Source: Prorocentrum cordatum
Lineage: Eukaryota; Sar; Dinophyceae; Prorocentrales; Prorocentraceae
Reading direction: 5' to 3'
DNA: 64,000 nt
Assembly: GCA_963575745.1 (NCBI GenBank)
Contig: CAUYUJ010004333.1
Span: 1-64,000 of the forward strand
Shown here: one piece after another, positions 53,105-64,000 of the stretch
Layout of the letters: the number at the start of each line of letters is the position of its first letter
Numbering within the stretch: the first letter of the stretch is position 1
The notes under the pieces: model-generated
Databases searched by the model: none
What the model was told of the DNA's origin: nothing
The model's input: only the letters and a program-made list of their open reading frames with translations
Program-made: the position numbers and the translations under genes

Positions 53105-56100
53105 GTCGCACACAATCGATTTCACTATCGATCTCACAATCGATGTCACTATCGATCTCACAATCGATCGCACAGTCAACCTCACTATCTGTCTTATAAT
53201 CGATCTCATCGTCGATCCCAGTACCGATCTCACGAACGATCCTACGATCGATCGCACAGTCGTCGTCACAATCGACCTCACTATCGATCCCCACTACCGA
53301 TCTCACTGTCGATCTGACTACCAGTCCCAGTACCAATCTTACCATTAATGCCACTATCGATCTCACTATTGGTTTCGTTATCGATTCCAGTATCGGTCTC
53401 GCTATCGATCTCACTATCGGTACCACTACTGATGTCAAGGTCGATCTCACAGTCGATGACATTATCGATATCACGGTCGATCTAATTAGCGATCTCATTA
53501 TCGAGTTCACTATCGATCGCATGCTCGATCTCACCATCGATTTCACGATCGGTCTCACCACCGATTTCACTATTGATTTCACTATCGATCTCACTATCGA
53601 TCTCGATATCGACCTCACAAGACACCGCAGGACACCACGGGCCACCGCGGAACACCGCGGGACACCGCGAGACACCACGAGACACCACTGGACACCACGG
53701 GACACCACTGGCCGCTGGACACCACGGGACACCGCGGGACACCACGGGACAACGTCACGGGACACCCTGGGACACCGCGGGACACCGCGGGACACTACGG
53801 GACACCACGGGACACCACGGGACACCACGGGACACCGTCACGGGGCACCATGGGACACTGCGGGACACCGCGGGACACTACGGGACACCACGGAACACCA
53901 CGGGACACCATCGGGACATTATGGCGGGATATCGCGGGACGCCACCGAAACATTATTAGGACACTGTCTGGACATCAATCGAGGCACCGCAGGACACTAC
54001 GGGACACCACGGGACACTACGGGACACCATCGGGACACCACGGCGGGACACCCCCGGTACCCGCCCGCCACGCGGCCAGGGTTGGGGTGGATTTCTGTCC
54101 TCGCCGCGCCCTAGCCAGAGGAGGGTTTATTCCTCGCGCCCGCCCACGCAGCTTCGCCTCGCCCGCATGCACGACTATAGGGACTGCCTTTAGACACTTC
54201 CCCCACCTGATTGGGATTTCTGACCATGTAGGCGCTTTGGTGTCTGCCAGGGTCTACTTAATAGAATCAATAGGTAGGCCTGATGTCATATAGATTTCTC
54301 CTACGTGAGGTAGTCGTCTGCTTCTATTTTCTAATGTGTGTCTTGTCTCTTGAGTTTTCAGCTGGATATTCGTTCGCTTCTGCTCTACTTGACCGCCACC
54401 ATGTATATCCTTCTCCGTCTCCCTTCGTCCTTCTCCTCCTCCTCCTCCTCCTCTTCTACCTCCTCCTCCGACCTCCTCCCCTTCCTCACTCCCTGGCCTC
54501 CTCCTTCCCCCTCCTCCCCCTCCTCTACCACTCCCTCCTTCGTCTTCTCCTTCTCCCCTCGTAACTCGTGCTTGGCATGCGGCCTGCAAGGTTGATAGAG
54601 GACGGAGGATGGGGGATAAGGATTTTGGGAAGCTGGAAGGACAGGGAAACAAGGAAGGAGGGAGCGCTCCGTGCTTGCACCCTGTGGCACGACACGAACC
54701 TCAAACCGAAACCGATTTCCCGGTGGGGGGCTTTCGTTTCCACTTCGATCTCACCCCCTCACTTTCGATTCAATTTAGCACCTTGCTCCCGATCCTTCTC
54801 CTCTTCTACTCGGCGGCGCGCCCAGGGGGGAAGGCAGACGGGGGGGCTTCGGGGGGCAGGAACCAATGCCTCACTCAACCGATCTCGCTATCGATCTCAT
54901 GACCGATCTCACAATCGATCTCACCCGATCGTTCACACAATCGATCCCACTATGGATCTCACAATCGATCTCACAACCGATGTCACTATCGATCTCACAA
55001 CCGACCTCAAAAGTGACTCCACTATCGATCTCACTACTGATCGCGCTTGCGATCTCACATTGCGCTATCGATGCCACTATCGATCTCACTATCGATCGCA
55101 CTATCGGCTTCACTATCGGCCTTACGGGACACCGCGAGACACCACAGGACACCGCGCCACGGGACACCACGGGCCACCGCGGAACACCACGGGACACCAC
55201 GGTAAAAATGAGGTTCTGGGGGGGGAGCCAACGTTTTACTCAATCGAACTCATTATCGATCTCACGATCGACATCACAATCGATTTCACCCGACCGATAT
55301 CAGTATTACTCTCAGAATCGACCCTACTATCGATCACAATCGATTTCACGATCCCCCTCTGTATCGATCTCAACATCGATCCCACTAACGTTCTCACTAT
55401 CGGTCTCACAATCCATGTCACAATCGATCTCACTACCGATTTCACAATCTATCTAACTATCGATTTCACTATTGACCTCGCTATGGATCTCACTATCGAT
55501 GTCAGTATCGCCCTCACCACAGGACACCACTGGGACACCATCGCGGTACGGCGGGACTCCGCGGGACGCCATCGACACACCACCAGGGCACCATCGGGAG
55601 ACCAATCGAGACGCCGCGGGACAGCACGGGACAGCGTGGGACACCACGGGACACCATAGGGACACCACGGCTGGACACCCCTGGTACCCGCCCGCCACGC
55701 GGCCAGGGATGGAGTGGACTTCTGTCCTCGCCGCGCCCTAGCCAGTGGAGGGTTCATTCCTCTCGCCCGCTCAGGTAGCTTCGCCCCGCCCGCACGCACG
55801 ACACGAACCCGAAACCGAAACCTATTTCCCAGTACTGGGCTCTCCGTTCCGCTTCGATCTCACCCCCTCACTTCCGATCGATCTCAACATCGATCGCATT
55901 ATCGATCTCACTATCGGTCTTAATGCCGAATTCACGATGGGTCTCAATCTCGATATCACTGTCGATCTTACGATCGATCTTTTTATCGATCTCAACAGCG
56001 ATTCCACTATCGGTCTCGCAATCGACTCCCCTACCGACCTCACTATTGACCTCGCTACCACGGTGGATCACTCATCGATTTCACTAGCGATCTCACAATC

Positions 56101-57480
56101 GATCTCACAATAGACCTCCCACTCGACCTCACTGTCGATCTGACTGTCGATGTCGATCCAACTTTCGATCACACTGAAGATTTCAACATCGGTCTCACTA
56201 TCAAATTTACGGTCGATGTCACTGTCGATCCCACTATCGATATAACTATCGGTCTCACTATCGATCTCACAATCGATCTCACTATCGATCCCACTAGCTA
56301 TCTCACCATTGATCTCACTGTCGAATTCACTATCGGTATCACCGTTGATCTCACTATCGATCTCACCGTCGATCTCACAATCGAAATTACTATCGGCATC
56401 ACTATCGATGGCACAATCGAACCCACGATCGATCTCACAATCGATCTCACTATCCCTCTCACGATTGATTCCACTAGTGATACCACAATCGACCCCACTA
56501 TTGATCTCACTGCCAATTTCACTAACGATCTCACTATCGGTCTCACTATTGATATCACGATATCACCGTCCTTCACACTATCGATCTCACTATCGATCTC
56601 ATTGTCGATCTCACTCTCGATATTACTAGTGGTATAACTATCGATCGCACAACCGATCTCACTAACACAGTCGATTTCACTATCCCTCTCACCATCGATC
56701 TCACTAACGAGCTCACAATCGATCTCACAATCGACCTCACACTCGACCTTCCTATCGATCCCTCTATCGGTCTCACTATCGATCGTACTGTCGATCCCAC
56801 GATCGATCTCACTATCGATCTCACGGGACACTACGGGACTCCACGGGACACCGCGGGACACCATGGGACACCACGGGACACTGCGGGACATTGTCAGGAC
56901 ACCGCGGCGGGACACCACGGGACACCACGGGACACCGCGGGACACCATGGGATACCACTGGACACTACGGGACACTGCGGGACACTGTCAGGACACCGTG
57001 GCGGGACAGTACGGGACACCGCGGGACACCATCGGGACACCACGGGATTCCACGGGACACCATCAGGGGACACCACGGGACACCGCGGGACAACATCGGG
57101 ACACCACGGGACACCACGGGACACCACTGGACACCATTGGGACACCACGGCGGGACACCGCGGGACAGCATCGACACACCAGCAGCCCGCCATGGGGACA
57201 CCAATCGACCACCGAGGGGCATCTTCGGCACCCGCCCGCCACGCGGCTGGCGGGGCCAGACTTCTGTCCTCGCCGCGCCCTAGCCAGAGGAGGGTTCATT
57301 CCTCTCGCCTGCCCACGCAGTTACGCCTCGCCCGCACGCACGACACGAGCCCGAAACCGAAACCGATTTCCCGGTGGTGGGCTCCCCGTTTCACGCCGAT
57401 CTCGCCCCCTCACGTCCGATCGATCTCAATCTCGATCTCACTATCGATCTCAATTTTGATCTCAATCAGCACCAGGCCCC
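53105..57480. repeat. composite higher-order satellite
   Basis: Three components alternate. One is a 12-bp repeat near TCACTATCGATC (53105-53610, 54880-55110, 55240-55510, 55855-56825, 57410-57470). One is a 10-bp repeat GGGACACCAC (53620-54055, 55125-55205, 55515-55680, 56822-57180). One is a linker of about 200 bp starting CCCGCCCGCCACGCGGC (about 54061, 55687, 57229) and running through GTCCTCGCCGCGCCCTAGCC to CACGACACGAACC and CGAAACCGATTTCCC. Linker spacing is about 1.55-1.63 kb. Confidence 0.92.
54176..54686. mobile_element. 511-bp insertion in one linker copy
   Basis: The linker reads CGCCCGCATGCACGAC, then 511 foreign bases, then GCACGACACGAACC. The two other linkers (about 55795 and 57337) are uninterrupted. 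GCACGAC is duplicated at 54169-54175 and 54687-54693. The insert begins TATAGGGACTGC and its reverse complement begins CACAGGGTGC, so weak terminal inverted repeats are possible. It contains a TCC tract and no transposase. Confidence 0.75.
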
Positions 57481-58256
57481 TCTCCCGCTCTTGCTCCCGA
57501 TCCTCCCCCTCGTCCGCGCGGCGGCGTGCCCATGGGGAGCAGGCAGAGGGGGCGGGCCTTGGCAGCAGACTCGGAAGGCCTCTGGCCTTCTGCGACGCTT
57601 TCGCAGACTCTCTTCGGAAGACGCGGGGGGCTTCCGAGAAGCTCCGCGGTCTTCCGAGAAGGCCTGCCCCCTCTCGCTCTCCCCCTCGGGGGCGCGGCCG
57701 GTCCATCACCTCCTCCCTTCTTCTTCCTCCACCCCATTGCAGTTGCTGAGCGGCGCTCGGTCCGCAAGCGAGCTTTCGCTAGGCGCGTCCGGGGCTCTCC
57801 CTCTCCGTCTCCTCCTCGCTCCCCCCCCGTGCTTGCCAGCCCTGCTCGCTCTGCTTCCCCTCCTCCCCTTCCTTCCTCCTTCTCCCTCCCTCCCCCCTTC
57901 CCTCCCTCCCTCCTCCCTAGATCCCCCTCCTTCCTCCTCCTCCCTCTCCTCCTCCCCTCCCTCCCTCCTCCCTTGATCCCCCCTGGCCCCACCTTCCTCC
58001 TTGTCTCCCCTCCTCCAGTCCCCAGGTCCTTCGCAGCGTGCGGGAGCGCCTGGAGGCCCGGATGCGCCAGGCGGCCCCGAGGGGAGGGACGCGGCATATT
58101 CGATGGGGTCGAAGGCCTCCTCCTCCGCCTCCTCCTCCTCCTCCTTTTTTCCCAACCCTCCTGCGTTGGGTTCTCGTTTTGAATAGAGCACTGCTCGCGC
58201 GTCTCCTTCCTTCCTTCCCGTCCCTCTCTTCCCCCTCTGCCTTTTACCTCGCTCGT
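57481..58256. other. pyrimidine-rich sequence, no gene recognised
   Basis: Continues part of the composite-satellite linker, then TCCC-rich patches at 57860-58010 and 58108-58146. Confidence 0.55.
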
Positions 58257-58545
58257 CGCCATCCCTGGGGGGCTGCGATCTGTGAAACTGTCGCCACTTT
58301 CGAGGCCTGCTGGGGGGCCCAGCACAGTGGGTACCCACCGCAGACTCAAATTAGACCTCGCCGTCCCTGGGGGGCTGCGATCTGTGAAACTGTCGCCACT
58401 TTCGAGGCCTGCTGGGGGGCCCAGCACAGTGGGTACCCACCGCAGACTCAAATGGGACCTCGCCATCCCTGGGGGGCTGCGATCTGTGAAACTGTCGCCA
58501 CTTTCGAGGCCTGCTGGGGGGCCCAGCACAGTGGGCTTCCCGCAC
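58257..58545. repeat. 102-bp tandem repeat, nearly three units
   Basis: CCCTGGGGGGCTGCGATCTG starts at 58263, 58365 and 58467. A multiple of three, so a 34-residue repeat is open, but there is no coding evidence. Confidence 0.95.
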
Positions 58546-58550
58546 GTCTT

Positions 58551-59174
58551 TCTCCTGCTCTTCGTTCCCGACTCCCCATGTCCTCATCGAGCGTGTAGCT
58601 GTTGCCCATCTTTCTTGTATGGTTCTCCTGCGCATCATGCCATAGGCGCGTGTCCCAAGTAACTTACATATCAAACAACGGATCCTGCAATTTGATTGTC
58701 CATGCAAGTTTCGGCCAACTCCTCGTTTCCCATGATACAAATGGGTCGGGTACGTCACAGGGTAATTTCTTCCTCCTTCTCCTCGTCGTCCTCCTCCTCC
58801 TCCTAGGGACGCGGGATATTCGACCTTCTCCTCTCCTTTGTCACCCGCAGCGGGGTGTTTGAAACCTGACATCCGCCGCTCTGTTTCTGCAATCCGCGGC
58901 CCCAGAGTTCCTGGCCACTGGCCCGCGGGTAGTTTGGCGGTCCGGACCCATGTTGGATGGCCCCAGCGACCGATGACGGGCCTCGGGAGGCCGGACTCGG
59001 AAAGTAGCCGTCGGGATTCAGGGTTGGGAGCTTGTCGAGGCGTCTGACCGTTTTCTGGTTTGGGGGGGGCCCTGGGGGCAGGGAGGAGGGAGGGCGAGGA
59101 GGGAGGAGAGGAGGGAGGAGGGCCGTTTTGAGAGGGAGAGGGAGAGGGAGAGGGAGGAGGAGGAGGGCGGAGGA
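58551..59174. other. no gene recognised
   Basis: Unique-looking sequence, then GGGAGA purines leading into the gap. Confidence 0.5.
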
Positions 59175-59274
59175 NNNNNNNNNNNNNNNNNNNNNNNNNN
59201 NNNNNNNNNNNNNNNNNNNNNNNNNNNNNNNNNNNNNNNNNNNNNNNNNNNNNNNNNNNNNNNNNNNNNNNNNN
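59175..59274. other. assembly gap (100 N)
   Basis: Exactly 100 Ns, a conventional placeholder, between a GGA-type tract and an AGT tract. Confidence 0.99.
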
Positions 59275-59316
<42 letters not shown>

Positions 59317-59317
59317 T

Positions 59318-59393
<76 letters not shown>

Positions 59394-59402
59394 TAGTAGT
59401 AG
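59275..59402. repeat. (AGT)n tract
   Basis: AGT triplets directly after the gap. Confidence 0.95.
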
Positions 59403-60375
59403 AGATCCGTGAGGTTCCTCGATGCGCCGGTGCGCACATGCTGTCCCGTTGCAGGGATACGTCGGGGCGAGGAAGGAGGAACGAAGTAGATCGACTTTGA
59501 CGGCGTTGTTGCGGGGGTGTTGCGGGGGGAGGGGGGGGGTCGTTGCGGTTGTGTCCGGGGGGGTGGCTCTGACGGTCGGCGCTTGCCGCCTTTGCTTTGT
59601 TGTTGTCGTTGTTGTTGAAATTTCATTATTGAAGAATTATTATAGTCGACCCCCCCTCCGGTGTGCATTTTTTTTTTTTTTTTTTTCAATTGAAGTGCTT
59701 TCCCCGGGGCTCGCACTTTTTTGGTTTGTTTGTTTTTCAGGGGAAGTCACTCGGCTCAAACTGCGTTTCTGGCCCCCGAACCACAATAACAACAACGGCA
59801 ACGGCTCCCGCTTGATATTTCTTCACAACAATTTATTCTAAAATTGCGTTCTCGCGCGGAATTCCCCCACAATTTATTATTCAGGGATCGCGCTCTCGCG
59901 TGGAACTTTCTCGCAATTTATTCAGGCGCCGCGCCCTCGACATTCAGGAGTCACGCTCTCGCTGTGGATTTCCTCACGGTTGATTTGGGAGTCGAGTTGT
60001 CGCTCGAGTCTTCTTCTCGTTTCATGCAGGACGCACGCTTGAGCAACCCGCTTGCTCGACCTGGCCGCCTGGGCCTTCCTCCCCGACCCGCCTGGTAGGG
60101 GGGTCTACCCGCTCGATCTGCCTGTCTGGTTCTGCCACGTGGTTTCTGCTAATAGCCCGTGCTCCATCTTCCTCCCTCACCCTTCTCCTTCCATCCGTCC
60201 CCTCTTCCCCTGCCTTAGGGGCTGCACGAAAGACACGTTGCAGGTAAGAAAGATATATCCTCCCAAGGGGGGTCAGATCGAAGACGAAGAGGGCGGGTAT
60301 CGAGGGTTTGGAATATACGTGTTGACTGGTTCGCGGTCAGATAAGAGCGAACAATCTTACACTGATTGTGTGATT
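59403..60375. other. no gene; poly-T run and short tandem repeat
   Basis: About 18 Ts near 59670-59688 could be a minus-strand poly-A. About 59825-59990 has three or four loose units of CACAATTTATT(A)TTC plus GCGCTCTCGCG. Confidence 0.5.
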
Positions 60376-60407
60376 GTTGTTGCTGCTGTTGATGGTGGTG
60401 GTGTTGT

Positions 60408-60442
<35 letters not shown>

Positions 60443-60490
60443 TTGTTGCTGTTGTTGTTGCTGCTGTAGTAGTAAGTAGTAGTAAGTAGC

Positions 60491-60533
<43 letters not shown>

Positions 60534-60563
60534 ATTGTAGTTCTAGTTGTAGTAGTAGTAGTC

Positions 60564-60609
<46 letters not shown>

Positions 60610-60830
60610 GGCAGAGTAATTAAAACGGACAATCATAATAGTCCTAGTAGTAGTAGGTAGTAAGTAAGAGAAGTAGTATGTAGTAGTAGTATTAGTAGTA
60701 GTAAGTAGATAGTAAGTACGTATTGTAGTAATTAGAACAAGTAGGTAGTAGTAGTAGTATTAAATAAGTATTAGAAGTAGTAGTATAGTAGTAGTAAGAA
60801 CAGATAGTACTATAGTAGTAGTAGTTTTGA
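60376..60830. repeat. (TTG)n and (AGT)n tracts
   Basis: TTG/CTG triplets, then AGT triplets with AAGT interruptions. Confidence 0.9.
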
Positions 60831-61590
60831 AGAACATAGAAATAGGAAAAAGAAAATTTAATTGTTGGGCCCCCTGGTGCACGCCCCCCCCGCCGCGCCT
60901 AGGCCGCAGCCACATTTTCATCATTTTTCGTGAGGAAGTCTCAGGCAAAACGGGTTGGTCCAGATCCGGTTGTGTTGTTACGATCGGTTTTCCCTTGCAA
61001 AAAATAAGCTAAAGTGGACATTTCTTGTTCTAACATAGCCAAACTTCAAGAATCCCTTGCAAAACATAAGGTAAAGTGGACATTCGCGCGCGCAAGACGA
61101 AATCCTTCCAAAACCTTAGTGTTCGCAGCGATTTTAACATAAAAACATCAAAAAACCAATGGTTTTTCAAAAACAAAATGTCAAAATTTCATCCCGCGCG
61201 CTCTTGCGGATTCGTAGGAAACCCAACACTTTTTAATCATTTCTGTCAAACGGGCTTTTGCGAGCAACTTCTTCGAACTTCTGCAACAACGGTTGCGCAC
61301 CTGCCAGGGCCATCATCCCTGTCAAATAATACCATGCGGGACACATTCGTTTTTTCTTCGCGCGCGCACGCCGTCGTCGTCGGCCGCGGGGCCCTGAATA
61401 GTAGCCACGGTCGTCCGCATGCCACGAAGTGAAGTGTCCGAACGTCATAGGGAGGGAAGCTGGGTGTGGGTGGTGGCGAAGAGTCGTTTGGAAATTTGGT
61501 AGAGCTTGAACCGGCCCCCCCACAAAGTGGGGGCATTGCCCGCCTCCTATGAAAACCCTGCACTGGTGAGAACGGTGTGTCCCCACGTGC
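60831..61590. other. no gene; one copy of the CGAAATCYTTC repeat
   Basis: GCGCGCGCAAGACGAAATCC near 61085 matches the 4.7-5.1 kb repeats. AAAGTGGACATT occurs twice (61011, 61073). Confidence 0.55.
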
Positions 61591-61595
61591 TAGTA

Positions 61596-61596
<1 letters not shown>

Positions 61597-61645
<49 letters not shown>

Positions 61646-61956
61646 GGTTGTGGTTGTGGTTGTGGTTGTGGTTGTGGTTGTGGTTGTGGTTGTTGTTGTT
61701 GTTGTTGTTGTCGTTTTTTTTTATTCCGGCGAGGCCAGCGCCAGAAAAGCTGGATCGCCTTGAGAAGAAGCGCGCACGATGCCAAACGGGTGCGCGGGGA
61801 ATGGACGTCCGAGCGGTGGCAGGCCGAGGTCAGGCCTGCGTGCCCGCAAAGGGGGCGGCCACGCGGGGCGCAGGCGGGGAAAGCACTGCAGGCTCTGCGG
61901 CTGGCGCTGCACACAGTCAGTCAGTCAGGCTCTGCTGCTGCTGCTGCTGCTGCTGC

Positions 61957-62039
<83 letters not shown>

Positions 62040-62110
62040 TGTTGTTGTTGGTTTGTTCTTGTAGTTGTGTTGTTGTGGTTGTTGTTGTTATGTGTGTTGT
62101 TATTGTTTGT
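61597..62110. repeat. (TTG)n, (GGTTGT)n and (CTG)n tracts
   Basis: TTG at about 61597-61644, GGTTGT at 61645-61695, then TTG. After about 200 bases of GC-rich sequence, CTG and TTG follow at 61931-62110. Confidence 0.92.
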
Positions 62111-62404
62111 TGATGTTGTTTATCGTTTTGTTAAACATCTTTATGAGCACACCCTAACCCCTACCTGCGAAAGGCCTTTGCATCACCAGAAAGAATTTCA
62201 GCGCCAAAGAAAAAGTACTTATGCCGAACCAACGAGGGTTTTTCACGTGTCGGGCCCCGGGGGGCGCCTCGGGGCCGAACATCTGTTCCGTTGTTTTCCG
62301 ACAAACCGCCCTCGACACCCTCCTGGCAGTTTTCTTTCCCAGGTGCGCGACATGAAGAAACGATTTGTTCTTCATTGCGATTCTAGGCTGTCCGTAACTC
62401 GACC

Positions 62405-62545
62405 CCCAGAGGTCTGGACCCCTTCCCCGGGACCGGTTCTTCGTCCCGAGTCGTGTTTTGACGCTCCCGAGGCCCGGCGAGGGCCCCCGGAGGCCGAAAA
62501 TAGCGAAAACCTCCCTTCGTGATTTTTTCACGACGCCAGGAGGTC
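62405..62545 (-). repeat. inverted copy of the 33738-33885 repeat
   Basis: Its reverse complement gives CCTCCTGGCGTCGTG, CTCCGGGGGCCCTCGCC and GGGGAAGGGGTCCAGACCTC in the same order as the other copy. Confidence 0.7.
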
Positions 62546-62637
62546 TGGGGAGGGAGGAGGCGGAGGGCGCCATGGGGCACTCGCTCGGCAGGCCCTCCCT
62601 GCCTCCCCGCGCCTGGAGGAAGGGGACGAGGAGGGAC

Positions 62638-62688
62638 GAGGAGGAGGAGGAGGAGGAGGAGGAGGAGGAGGAGGAGGAGGGGGAGGGG
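62638..62688. repeat. (GGA)n tract, 5' flank of the second LINE
   Basis: GGA triplets ending directly at the spliced-leader copy. Confidence 0.92.
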
Positions 62689-62710
62689 TCCGTAGCCATT
62701 TTGGCTCAAG
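62689..62710 (+). other. dinoflagellate spliced leader on the second LINE
   Basis: Exact 22-nt match to DinoSL with T at the variable first position. It is followed by TCCGTAGC (62711-62718), the first eight bases of the leader again. The ORF1 ATG is 124 bases downstream. Confidence 0.95.
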
Positions 62711-62833
62711 TCCGTAGCAGGAGGCTCCGAGGCTTGGGTTTGGTGCGAGGGGTTTGCGGCCCTCACTGCTTACTTCGTGTACTGAGGTTTCAGCCCTCAC
62801 AGCTTGCCATCTCACTGTACATCCGCCCCCTCC

Positions 62834-63853
62834 ATGGGAGATTTCTCTCGCTGGGCGTGCGGCAACAAGAGGTGTGGCTTTCAGCACAACTATGCATCCC
62901 GTTCGAGTTGTTACAAGTGTGGCTGGCAACCAGGACGTCTCCCTGGGCTGTCGGCACCGCGGCAGGCTGCCCCGAAGCCCCGTGGTGCTTGGGTGCAGGG
63001 GCCCCCGCGCAGTCCTCAGAAGCCTGCGGCGCCACCGCTCACCGACGCCCAGGTTGCCGCCTATGCTCGCATGTCGGAGGAGGACTTCGCAGCCGTCGCT
63101 GGCGATCTGTCAGCCAAGGCTCGAGCGAGGGTGGCCAACAAGCGTGCCCTCGACCATGGGGAGCCCCAGACTGCGGCACGCGCGGCCCGCCTCGATGCCG
63201 ACGTGCTGCAGCAGCAGGTCGCCCAGGCTCAGGCCAAGCTGGACAGAGCCACCAGCCAGGCGGCCAAGGCCATGCAGCACGTCCTCGACTGCCGCGCCGC
63301 CCTCGCGGACCTCACGGCGCAGCGCGAGGCCGCCGCCGCCCGTGCCGCCGCTGCGTACAGCGCCATGGCTCCGCAGGGCGGCGCGGCGCCGCCGGTGTCA
63401 GCGAGCGAAGCATGCAAGCAGATCGAGGCTCTGGTTGCAGCGGTGCAGGCCACGACTGGCGTCGACGAGGAAGCGTGGCGCCTCACCGCGCTGGTCAAGC
63501 TGCTGCGCGACAAGCTCCCCGCTGAGCCCCCACCAGCAGCGGCAGCGGCAGCAGCCTCTGAGGCGGCTGGCGCAGATGCGGGTGGTGACAGCGATGCTGC
63601 TGGCGACGCTGATGTGGCCATGGCTGCTGCACCCGACTGGAGCTACTTCACCGACCCCAGCGGCGACTTCTTCTCCACCTTCGTCGAGTCGCAAGGTGGC
63701 GCCGCTGGAGCTGCTGATGACGAGCAAGGAGCCTCCACGGCCAAGAAGATTCCCAGAGAAGTTTTCGAGTCCCTGGTCAAGCAGATGCAAGATCACCATG
63801 TCAAGAAGGCCCGCACCGCCTCTCCCGAGGCCGCTGGCCAGCAGAAGCTTTAG
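62834..63853 (+). CDS. LINE ORF1 protein (second family), zinc finger and coiled coil
   Basis: An intact 339-aa ORF. The start is the first ATG after the leader, in context CCATGGG (MGDFSRWACGNKRCG). Residues 7-31 contain W-x-C-x4-C-x4-N-x6-C-x2-C (WACGNKRC, then CYKCGW), a RanBP2-like zinc ribbon. It is followed by a basic Pro-rich linker, an Ala/Gln-rich coiled coil (about residues 115-190, DVLQQQVAQAQAKLD) and an acidic C-terminus (PDWSYFTDPSGDFF). It probably binds LINE RNA. The shared zinc-ribbon plus coiled-coil plan with the 12-kb ORF1 is clear, although the sequences barely match. Confidence 0.85.
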   Translation: MGDFSRWACGNKRCGFQHNYASRSSCYKCGWQPGRLPGLSAPRQAAPKPRGAWVQGPPRSPQKPAAPPLTDAQVAAYARMSEEDFAAVAGDLSAKARARVANKRALDHGEPQTAARAARLDADVLQQQVAQAQAKLDRATSQAAKAMQHVLDCRAALADLTAQREAAAARAAAAYSAMAPQGGAAPPVSASEACKQIEALVAAVQATTGVDEEAWRLTALVKLLRDKLPAEPPPAAAAAAASEAAGADAGGDSDAAGDADVAMAAAPDWSYFTDPSGDFFSTFVESQGGAAGAADDEQGASTAKKIPREVFESLVKQMQDHHVKKARTASPEAAGQQKL

Positions 63854-63854
63854 C

Positions 63855-64000
63855 ACGTGCTTTCGCATCACCACGGCCAACGTGACGGGCCGTGCAGGTT
63901 TGGAGTGTGTGCTTGGCAGCCAGGACGTCCTCGATGGCGATGCCTTGGCGGTTCAGGAGCACCACCTCGCCCAGGTACAAGCTTGGGAAGCCCGTCTTCG
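63855..64000 (+). CDS. LINE ORF2 start, endonuclease domain (partial)
   Basis: In the frame +1 to ORF1 the sequence reads FRITTANVTGRAG, then GDALAVQEHHLAQVQAWEAR. The asparagine of the N-V-T block and the glutamate of VQEHHL match the first two endonuclease motifs (compare CNCTAW and LLQEHRLL in the 12-kb LINE). No ATG precedes them in this frame after the ORF1 stop. The reading frame continues past the window end. Confidence 0.8.

Larger units (their letters stand above)
62689..64000 (+). mobile_element. second SL-tagged LINE, 5' part (runs off the window)
   Basis: Spliced leader, ORF1 and the first 146 bases of ORF2 are present. ORF1 differs strongly from that of the 12-kb LINE but has the same architecture, so it belongs to a different subfamily. 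Confidence 0.88.

Noticed and set aside
59032-59716. Frames running across the N gap
   Set aside because: The sequence is unknown for 100 bases and both sides are simple repeats.

Overview
The window looks like nuclear DNA of a dinoflagellate. The strongest evidence is two exact 22-nt copies of the dinoflagellate spliced leader (DinoSL), at 12054-12075 and 62689-62710, each just upstream of a LINE ORF1, plus a truncated leader in front of a long intronless gene. The species cannot be read from the sequence. The GC-rich coding sequence, heavy microsatellite load and LINE style would fit a Prorocentrum- or Suessiales-type genome, but that is inference. I see no rRNA, tRNA, CRISPR or bacterial-type operon. 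There is one 100-base assembly gap (59175-59274).

Layout. 1-3.3 kb: GGA tract, degenerate CTTGGGGCC repeats, and a minus-strand reverse transcriptase (RT) relic. 3.3-7 kb: an inverted-repeat element, GTC tracts and a 90-bp satellite. 8-9.3 kb: the 3' remnant of a LINE. 10-11.6 kb: simple repeats. 11.8-19.4 kb: a nearly intact LINE (SL + relict SL, ORF1, endonuclease/RT/zinc finger/RNase H ORF2, short poly-A) lying inside a TCC microsatellite. 19.7 kb: a second inverted-repeat element. 20.15-25.73 kb: a complete processed retrogene with relict SL, intact 1716-aa ORF, poly-A and an 18-bp target-site duplication. Its product combines a BPI/LBP-like lipid-binding ectodomain with about 16 membrane segments. 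26-35 kb: satellites and simple repeats, including a second 90-bp array. 35.1-38.1 kb: a broken minus-strand LINE flanked on both sides by GGA tracts. 38-53 kb: almost wholly repeats, including two more inverted-repeat elements, a 1.3-kb CAT tract and a 1.9-kb degenerate TTGCTAAGCC field. 53.1-57.5 kb: a composite satellite built from 12-bp and 10-bp repeats and a conserved linker. 58-62.6 kb: short satellites and simple repeats. 62.7-64 kb: a second SL-tagged LINE running off the right edge.

How it fits together. LINE messages are apparently trans-spliced and then reverse transcribed. The tandem SL on the 12-kb LINE records at least two such rounds, and the same type of machinery plausibly made the 20-kb retrogene. 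The 145-160-bp inverted-repeat elements form a second mobile system. Two of four copies sit in 8-bp duplications containing AG|GT (one on each strand), as expected for introner-like elements that become spliceable introns. Only the retrogene ORF and the two LINE ORF1s look intact. Most other long open frames are by-products of trinucleotide repeats or 3n-length satellites.
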